64,000 nucleotides of DNA from Nectonema munidae. Taxonomy: Eukaryota > Nematomorpha > Nectonematoida > Nectonematidae. Below are positions 62,701-64,000 of this stretch, piece by piece (position 1 is the first letter of the stretch; every line of letters begins with the position of its first letter). The stretch spans positions 62,001-126,000 of the forward strand of contig JAUIRK010000987.1 of assembly GCA_030549495.1 (NCBI GenBank), read 5' to 3'. The notes below the pieces were generated by a model. The model ran no database searches. It was not told the origin of the DNA and saw only the letters and a program-made list of their open reading frames with translations. A program made the position numbers and the translations under genes.

Positions 62701-62947
62701 GAAATTCGAAACGATTTGGCAGGTATGCGTTAAAAGAATTTGGATGATGGCGAAAGTGAGTATCTACCATTTTTGATTCATGACCACCATCATCGTAATG
62801 AGCATCATCATCAGCATATCGTAGGCGTTGTGAAGATAGCGCGTTGGCTTTCAAAAAGTTTTTGTCGAGTAGGCATTCTGATAAAGTGCATTCCTTATTA
62901 CTACTCGAAATAACTTCAATTGCATTAGAAGGAGAGCAGGCTGACAT
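26407..62947 (-). CDS. SLC16 monocarboxylate-transporter-like protein, 936 aa, 9 coding exons
   Basis: A 12-helix major facilitator protein of the plasma membrane; relatives carry lactate, pyruvate, ketone bodies or other small substrates, often with protons. Exons: 62947-62477, 58288-58069, 57122-56979, 48392-47469, 44801-44632, 41846-41673, 31660-31399, 28182-28057, 26726-26407. All introns are GT..AG, phases match, and the sum is 2811 nt. Family signs: PDGGWGWVV at the start of helix 1 (about residue 171), LTNRYGCR between helices 2 and 3, [14 protein letters not shown] in helix 5, [13 protein letters not shown] before helix 7, and ISNTIAR in helix 8, where mammalian MCT1 has D and R (here N and R). 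Odd: a 170-residue Ser-rich N-tail and a loop of about 315 residues between helices 6 and 7. Met160 could start a shorter form. The substrate cannot be told from sequence. Confidence 0.95.
26727..28056. other. SLC16-like intron 8
   Basis: AT-rich intron of 1330 bp; no mobile element recognised in it. Confidence 0.7.
28057..28182 (-). CDS. SLC16-like exon 8 (helices 10-11)
   Basis: 126 nt, acceptor TTAAG, donor GTAATT. It reads [20 protein letters not shown] then [18 protein letters not shown] and [19 protein letters not shown]...GPPLAG is a strong SLC16 block. Confidence 0.95.
28183..31398. other. SLC16-like intron 7
   Basis: 3.2 kb intron; holds a decayed LINE on the minus strand (about 29590-30660) and otherwise nothing that I recognise. 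Confidence 0.7.
29590..30660 (-). pseudogene. Decayed LINE fragment (reverse transcriptase), gene-sense
   Basis: Minus-strand remnants read [14 protein letters not shown] (about 30070), [15 protein letters not shown] (about 29930), [12 protein letters not shown] and [20 protein letters not shown] (29900-29770). This is the RT palm of the same LINE group as the copy at 55.3-56.8 kb (compare [35 protein letters not shown]). The QG of the RT block is changed to QE and several stops occur. It is the one coding element in this gene that lies in the same sense as the gene. Confidence 0.65.
31399..31660 (-). CDS. SLC16-like exon 7 (helices 7-10)
   Basis: 262 nt from acceptor CGTCTAG to donor GTAACC. 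It starts in phase 0 with [18 protein letters not shown] and includes [14 protein letters not shown] (helix 8) and [16 protein letters not shown]. The NxxxR pair in helix 8 sits where mammalian MCT1 has the charged D-R pair. Confidence 0.95.
32260..32493 (+). pseudogene. hAT transposase N-terminus, BED zinc finger
   Basis: 77 residues. The finger reads [20 protein letters not shown] then LHNHAKLLH, giving the C-x2-C ... H-x5-H ligands of a BED finger, which binds the transposon ends. A stop at 32491-32493 separates it from the catalytic part. Confidence 0.75.
32624..34173 (+). pseudogene. hAT transposase catalytic and dimerisation region
   Basis: Successive frames 32624-32989, 33041-33880 and 33832-34173 read in family order: [38 protein letters not shown] (first catalytic D), [48 protein letters not shown], then [20 protein letters not shown] and EKRTKLL, the dimerisation block. 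Closest in style to ZBED-type animal hATs. Two or three breaks lie in the region. Confidence 0.85.
34376..35331. other. Intron 6, unassigned
   Basis: AT-rich, no element or frame recognised. Confidence 0.4.
35332..35545. repeat. Penelope-like tail with hammerhead-like core, copy 1
   Basis: It starts TGTAGATAAAATGGCGCTGA, shared with 58961. A flank ATTGAAAAGGTTGAGTAAATC is inverted at the right as GATTTGCTCAACGTTTCCAAT. The centre on the minus strand has CTGAAGA (35460-35454), a stem of GGTAA/TGACC type, and GAAA (35439-35436), a hammerhead ribozyme-like core. The A opposite G in the stem is one mismatch compared with copy 2. See 58961. Confidence 0.6.
35546..36680 (+). pseudogene. pogo/Tigger-type transposase remnant
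   Basis: The plus strand begins [15 protein letters not shown] with [12 protein letters not shown] after it (CENP-B-like helix-turn-helix). Near 36035 it reads FLNADETAF (first catalytic D). Near 36130-36310 it reads [40 protein letters not shown] and [13 protein letters not shown] (second D). Where the third D is usual (QPxDAGII) it reads QWAAGII. Frames change several times; inactive. It begins right beside the Penelope-like tail at 35332-35545. No terminal repeats found. Confidence 0.75.
37051..39525 (+). mobile_element. Penelope-like element with GIY-YIG endonuclease, nearly whole
   Basis: Two 79 bp arms in inverse orientation (37051-37129 and 39447-39525) differ at one position only. 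They flank a long ORF with a Penelope-type RT and a C-terminal GIY-YIG endonuclease. Penelope-like elements are retroelements related to telomerase RT, with odd terminal repeats and, in many animals, hammerhead motifs in them. Just left of the right arm's end, TTGATAA - GAAACG/CGTTTC stem - GAAA (39435-39462) has this layout with two core changes. The near-identical arms and long ORF suggest a young insertion. Antisense to the host gene, in intron 6. Confidence 0.88.
37331..39325 (+). CDS. Penelope-like RT plus GIY-YIG endonuclease
   Basis: 664 residues without a break. [20 protein letters not shown] and [15 protein letters not shown] open the protein. [20 protein letters not shown] near residue 175-195 and [16 protein letters not shown] near 240 (catalytic D) are RT blocks. 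[13 protein letters not shown] near 315 and [11 protein letters not shown] near 345 (the YVDD box) complete the palm, and [20 protein letters not shown] and [20 protein letters not shown] are thumb-side blocks. [19 protein letters not shown] near 557-575 is the GIY-YIG nuclease that nicks the target. Residues matching the usual start (LWCLQQKK, then SKW) lie just upstream in another frame, so the N-terminus is probably cut by one shift. Could be active or recently so. Confidence 0.9.
   Translation: MGKKNLSLTPLSKQEQDLLTLGPKFNLSSQSFNPKFFLSKLENCIQNFSTIEKEEIRLKSVNICKLQPNKIAHNKNNLTPPFKNTLKQLKSKENITICTADKGNCFVILDTVDYISKINSLLLDTSSYQKTSRSNANPLSTAQKRYNSMIYKFYKEGKFSFKEYKNFHADFSVYPYLYGLPKIHKAAVPLRPILNYTYSPFYSFCKHLSKVLSNLTNQNKLSVRNSQDFVGLLKDLSLHEDDVMVSFDVESLFTSIPLEYAHQTLENVFMNSQLEKITSLTPKDILEILNLICSNSYFTFDKTIYKQIHCTPMSNPISGILAQIVLESLENSLLSTLSYFPKLYTRYVDDVFCIINKDKVNSFHLSLNTFHPCLKFTIENEENNSLSFLDCTINRRGNLLHTKVFYKPTHTYRYLDFLSAHPLSHKLSVCDTLFTRSLFLSSDSTELEKELDKVKSVLTSNNYPNSVIQSSLSSCKTRFASKNDFQIESYFKDFHNLVTKPKQIRFSHVYDTFYFNRLAKMLRPYNIDLVPKPHNYLHSNFKHNFLENSDPLNTKNCVYKVKCNDCPASYIGETERTLHTRIHEHRYLFNKALQNRDQVNRHPNNMMLQHLITNPTHSFNFEDVRILCTSPSPHQLLFLEAWHTLREPNSINLHIEVPQIYTTL
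39526..41672. other. Intron 6, right part
   Basis: Includes a CA microsatellite (about 39861-39875) and open frames at 40056-40316 (+) and 40625-40900 (-) with no motif that I recognise. Confidence 0.4.
41673..41846 (-). CDS. SLC16-like exon 6 (helix 7 start)
   Basis: 174 nt, phase 0-0, acceptor AAATAG, donor GTATGC. It reads [40 protein letters not shown] and [17 protein letters not shown]. Links the long loop to helix 7; joins to VPFVF of exon 7. Confidence 0.92.
41980..44053 (+). mobile_element. Tigger-type DNA transposon, internally deleted
   Basis: The left end CAGTACAATCTCGTTATGTC and the inverted right end CAGTAAAATCTTGTTGTGTC match at 17 of 20 positions, and TA flanks both sides (41978-41979 and 44054-44055). 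This is the pogo/Tigger pattern. The transposase is readable from about 42597 to 43880 in several frames. The second and third catalytic acids are missing through an internal deletion. Fills most of intron 5, antisense to the gene. Confidence 0.88.
42597..43881 (+). pseudogene. Tigger transposase remnant
   Basis: After a broken CENP-B-like N-terminus (MAKTKRNSL..., about 42597), the frame 43046-43375 reads [20 protein letters not shown] and [19 protein letters not shown] (first D), then [11 protein letters not shown] and, shifted, [23 protein letters not shown] sequence. Then it jumps to the C-terminal part ([26 protein letters not shown], 43430-43530) and an acidic tail (43555-43881). The stretch with IDN and DxG is gone, so it cannot be catalytic. 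Confidence 0.8.
44056..44631. other. Intron 5, left part
   Basis: In genomic order this lies between the Tigger's right end and exon 5. No feature recognised. Confidence 0.5.
44632..44801 (-). CDS. SLC16-like exon 5 (pre-helix 7 loop motif)
   Basis: 170 nt with acceptor TTTTAG and donor GTACGT. It begins with two bases completing an Asp codon from exon 4 and reads [20 protein letters not shown], then [18 protein letters not shown] and [12 protein letters not shown]. The RPLYxKDIFYxGS box is typical of invertebrate MCT-like proteins just before helix 7. Too short in any frame to stand out as a gene by itself; found from the splice frame. Confidence 0.92.
44802..47468. other. SLC16-like intron 4
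   Basis: Mostly made of dispersed repeat copy B (45500-46960). The rest is AT-rich without recognised features. Confidence 0.6.
45400..46960 (-). repeat. Dispersed repeat family, copy B
   Basis: Read on the minus strand, blocks TGGTTCATATCAAAGTAATT, TTAGCAACGAAATGTTTCC, TTTCAGTTAGTAAGGTAAA, GGGAAGTCTGCTCACA and AGAGAATTCAAATTTATTGG follow in the same order as copy A on the plus strand (20641-21560), with longer spacing. Ends not fixed. Confidence 0.6.
47469..48392 (-). CDS. SLC16-like exon 4 (helices 4-6 and long loop)
   Basis: 924 nt, acceptor TTTTAG, donor GTAAAT. The first part reads [20 protein letters not shown] and [15 protein letters not shown] (helix 5 family motif), then [19 protein letters not shown] and [10 protein letters not shown] (helix 6). 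Then follows a polar loop of about 235 residues within this exon: acidic [19 protein letters not shown], then Ser/Asn/Lys-rich, with many possible phosphorylation sites (for example [15 protein letters not shown]). No fold recognised in the loop. Plus-strand frames over it are shadows. Confidence 0.94.
48960..49810 (+). pseudogene. hAT transposase 3' fragment (ZBED/FAM200-like)
   Basis: The frame 48988-49278 reads [20 protein letters not shown] and [20 protein letters not shown]. After breaks, 49590-49780 reads [20 protein letters not shown] followed by [16 protein letters not shown], the C-terminal dimerisation block of domesticated-looking ZBED/FAM200-type hATs, where EQAFSxMxxIKTKxRNRL is usual. 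Only the 3' half is present; no ends found. Confidence 0.65.
50232..50310. mobile_element. pogo/Tigger-type terminal fragment
   Basis: TA then CAGTCAGACCTCATTTAGTC and GACAGCCGATTATTCGACAA match the style of a Tigger left end. It runs into dispersed repeat copy C and has no right end. Confidence 0.5.
50320..50640 (+). repeat. Dispersed repeat family, copy C
   Basis: TTGGTTCATATCAAATGAAT, GATTACTCTGTACTGAA, TTAGCAACGAAATGTTACC and ATATATTCAGTCAGTAGAG match copy A in order over about 220 bp. Confidence 0.7.
50995..53990 (+). mobile_element. hAT-family transposon (ZMYM/TTF type), degraded
   Basis: The left end CAGGGCCGGATTAACC is the classic start of a large animal hAT group whose transposases carry a TTF-type zinc finger. 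The coding remnant runs from about 51810 to 53962 with many breaks and ends in the hAT C-terminal block. No matching right end GGTTAATCCGGCCCTG was found in the next several hundred bases, so the 3' end is lost or decayed. Plus strand, antisense to the gene. Confidence 0.75.
51828..53962 (+). pseudogene. hAT (ZMYM1-like) transposase remnant
   Basis: Pieces in order: an N-terminal basic stretch (51828-52049); 52141-52446, where [15 protein letters not shown] replaces a finger-like region; then about 52600-52760, with [20 protein letters not shown] and [18 protein letters not shown], strongly like ZMYM1-type hATs. Next is 53088-53495 ([36 protein letters not shown]). Finally about 53890-53960 has [20 protein letters not shown], the dimerisation block. 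At least eight breaks by eye. Confidence 0.7.
53991..55290. other. Intron 3, unassigned
   Basis: Open frames 54147-54581 (+) and 54218-54682 (-) overlap in an AT-rich stretch; neither shows a motif, and I read them as chance. A GC-richer patch at 54370-54400 has no known origin. Confidence 0.35.
55300..56850 (+). mobile_element. LINE with C-terminal zinc finger, 5'-truncated
   Basis: Starts inside the RT and ends with (ATG/GAT)n at 56825-56840, as RTE- and L2-like LINEs often end in a short simple repeat. The ORF parts are 55308-55613, 55595-56155, 56191-56601 and 56585-56830. The 5' truncation is typical for LINE insertion. Same LINE group as the fragment at 29.6-30.7 kb. Antisense to the host gene. 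Confidence 0.8.
55308..56830 (+). pseudogene. LINE reverse transcriptase, zinc finger and C-terminus
   Basis: RT blocks: [55 protein letters not shown] (motif A), [16 protein letters not shown], and YANDLVLIA in place of the usual YADDL/FADDL, so one catalytic Asp is Asn. Then [20 protein letters not shown] with WIHRC forms a zinc finger common in this LINE group. 56191-56601 continues [38 protein letters not shown] and [10 protein letters not shown]. After one frameshift, 56600-56830 reads [20 protein letters not shown]. Four frames; inactive. Confidence 0.8.
56979..57122 (-). CDS. SLC16-like exon 3 (helices 2-4)
   Basis: 144 nt, acceptor TATTTAG, donor GTATTT. It reads [20 protein letters not shown], then [20 protein letters not shown] and IFSFGFICG. 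The (G)PI...LTNRYGCR block is conserved in SLC16. Confidence 0.95.
57123..58068. other. SLC16-like intron 2
   Basis: 946 bp, AT-rich, no feature recognised. Confidence 0.6.
58069..58288 (-). CDS. SLC16-like exon 2 (PDGGWGWVV, helix 1)
   Basis: 220 nt, acceptor CATATAG, donor GTATTC. It begins [13 protein letters not shown] and [20 protein letters not shown], then [20 protein letters not shown]. The Asp-Gly-Gly-Trp-Gly-Trp motif is the family hallmark. Its Met (58282-58280, residue 160 of the long form) has a purine at +4 and could be an alternative start. Confidence 0.96.
58961..59165 (+). repeat. Penelope-like tail with hammerhead-like core, copy 2
   Basis: The left flank TGTAGATAAAATGGCGCTGA and the following 65 bp match copy 1 at 35332 in the same direction. 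The centre is in the opposite direction: CTGAAGA (59080-59086), a perfect GGTCA/TGACC stem, and GAAA (59101-59104). The right flank AATAAAAGATTTACTCAA is inverse to the left GTTGAGTAAATCT. The core fits CUGANGA - stem II - GAAA of hammerhead ribozymes without mismatch. Confidence 0.65.
60150..60265 (-). mobile_element. hAT-type MITE fragment (related to 10.0 kb)
   Basis: GGAGCC/GGCTCC motifs and the end GGCTTCACTGCGAAGCCCTG (to 60264) match the ends of the element at 10002-10346. The other end with CAGGGC or CAAGGC was not found. Confidence 0.55.
60661..60804 (+). mobile_element. tRNA-derived SINE
   Basis: The A box TGGCCTAGTGG (60670-60680) and the B box GGTTCGATTCC (60713-60723) lie 33 bp apart, as in a tRNA. 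The anticodon-loop region reads TCATAAT, suggesting a CAT anticodon ancestor. About 70 bp of unrelated sequence and an A-rich AACAAATAAAAAAAG tail follow. The acceptor stem arms (GTCGGCG and CGATCGTGAC) pair poorly, so it is a SINE rather than a working tRNA gene. The internal RNA polymerase III promoter looks intact. Confidence 0.8.
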
Positions 62948-62983
62948 GGAGGCGACGAAACGCTTCAATCAAAGCTCTTAACT
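62477..62983 (-). CDS. SLC16-like exon 1 (N-terminal tail, start codon)
   Basis: The coding part is 62947-62477 (157 codons). The exon probably starts at 62983 after TTTGTAG, giving a short 5' leader inside the exon. An in-frame TGA just upstream of the ATG fixes the first Met ([20 protein letters not shown]). The donor GTGAGT after GAA at 62477 joins in phase 0 to LLMEPESS of exon 2. The tail is Ser/Pro/His-rich with a [12 protein letters not shown] patch, and no signal peptide or domain is recognised. Because exon 2 has its own Met, this exon may serve only one isoform. Confidence 0.85.
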
Positions 62984-64000
62984 CTACAAAATGAAACATG
63001 AATCACTTAAAACGTGGCTCCCAAATTTTACGGTAAGTGGTCTTTTTGGTGGAACACTTATAATTAATCTACTACGTGGATTAAAAAGCCTGCTCTGAGA
63101 GAGTAGTGTTTCCTGTTGTGTCACAAATTGCTAAAATGCAGTAATAAATAGTGATCAAAACATTAACAAAATAGCACAATAAGCTTAATATTTAAAATAT
63201 GATGAAGTGGTTGGAAGAAATAATGATGAAAGATGTTTTTAACATAATAAACATGAATAAAGAAATAAAAAATTAGACTACATCAAACATTTTCAGAAAA
63301 TGGTATATGTAGATCAATGGTAATAGAGTCCACATTATTTCTCTCATCAGGGATAACATCAAAAGATGTACATTTACTAAATATGTTTCCATCCTTAAAT
63401 AGTAATTCTAGGATCGAGAAAAAGTATCAACTATTCGATTTTTCAGAAAGGTACCCAAACGATAAGAAAGTTTCTTCTTAGTTGCTCATGAATATTGCAA
63501 TAGTTGATCAGAGAAGCCACGAGTTGCTAATGTGAAATATTGATAGGAAATGAAAATGTTTTCCAATCGATGATGTAAATGATAAAAGTACAACGAATGG
63601 AAAAGATCTTGCATTCCACTTGGTTGGATCGACTTGGAACTTCGAATTGGTCTCAAAAGATGCGCATTTTCATGAAATAGACACCCAATGGGTTTGATGC
63701 AGGGATACTGGCGAGCAAAGTTTTTTTCCTTTACCTACCACAGTTCCAAAAAGATAATGTAAGAATCAACAATGAAAAAAATGATCCAGTAAAATCAAGG
63801 TCTACTCAATTTCGTCATAGCCCATTGGGTAGCGTTCACAAATGATGTCAACCAATTTTTCGTTATCTTTCGAAACCCCCTCTTGCCAACTTTTTACTAT
63901 ATCTTCTCTTATTAAATATTACATATTGTCAACATTTTATCACCCAAACCTCCTCCACTTTTGGTTTACATCTTTTGTGAACGATCTCTTGGTTGTGGTA
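62984..64000. other. Upstream of SLC16-like exon 1, no gene seen
   Basis: Presumably intron or promoter of the transporter gene; the acceptor-like TTTGTAG at 62984 suggests a further 5' noncoding exon to the right. No coding frame, TATA box with an initiator, or repeat that I can name. Confidence 0.4.

Noticed and set aside
62948-62968. Longer N-terminus of the transporter starting above 62947
   Set aside because: The extra residues need a TTG start. An in-frame TGA lies just before it, so the ATG at 62947 is the first usable start.
1-64000. CRISPR array or bacterial operon structure
   Set aside because: No regularly spaced direct repeats. The genes have introns, and the only bacterial-looking piece is under 300 bp.

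Overview
This is a strongly AT-rich (by eye), intron- and transposon-rich animal nuclear window. Two protein-coding host genes can be read, both on the minus strand. Short introns with GT/AG borders, many nearly dead DNA transposons (piggyBac, hAT, pogo/Tigger), non-LTR retrotransposons, a Penelope-like element and a tRNA-derived SINE suggest an arthropod. A parasitic copepod such as a sea louse is my guess from the composition and repeat mix, but nothing here proves the species.

Left part (1-7440): four exons of the mitochondrial processing peptidase beta subunit (MPPB/PMPCB), read right to left. The HFLEH zinc motif is intact. The presequence exon lies above 7440 and was not found, and the 3' half runs off the left edge. 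Its large intron (3290-7310) holds two unrelated piggyBac-type elements.

Middle (7441-26400): no host gene recognised. It holds a piggyBac remnant, a 345 bp hAT-type nonautonomous element with a perfect 8 bp target duplication, two long inverted repeats, a decayed LINE, a nearly full-length CR1/Jockey-like LINE (about 14.0-17.7 kb), a nearly complete piggyBac on the minus strand (18.2-20.2 kb), a dispersed repeat family, an unrecognised coding-like fragment at 24.3-25.0 kb, and a small island at 25.74-26.01 kb whose base and codon use look bacterial.

Right part (26407-62983): one SLC16 monocarboxylate-transporter-like gene on the minus strand. I could place nine coding exons. All splice sites are GT/AG, all phases agree, and they sum to 2811 nt (936 residues plus stop). 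The protein has a long serine-rich N-terminus and a loop of roughly 300 residues between helices 6 and 7. Its introns are packed with mobile elements: two hATs and a hAT fragment, two pogo/Tigger elements, a nearly whole Penelope-like element with 79 bp inverted arms, Penelope-like tails carrying hammerhead-ribozyme-like cores, LINE fragments and a SINE. Nearly all of the coding elements are antisense to the gene.

The most interesting material is the set of hammerhead-like motifs shared by four Penelope-related loci (one with its core inverted relative to its flanks), the bacterial-looking island next to the transporter's 3' end, and the enlarged transporter architecture.
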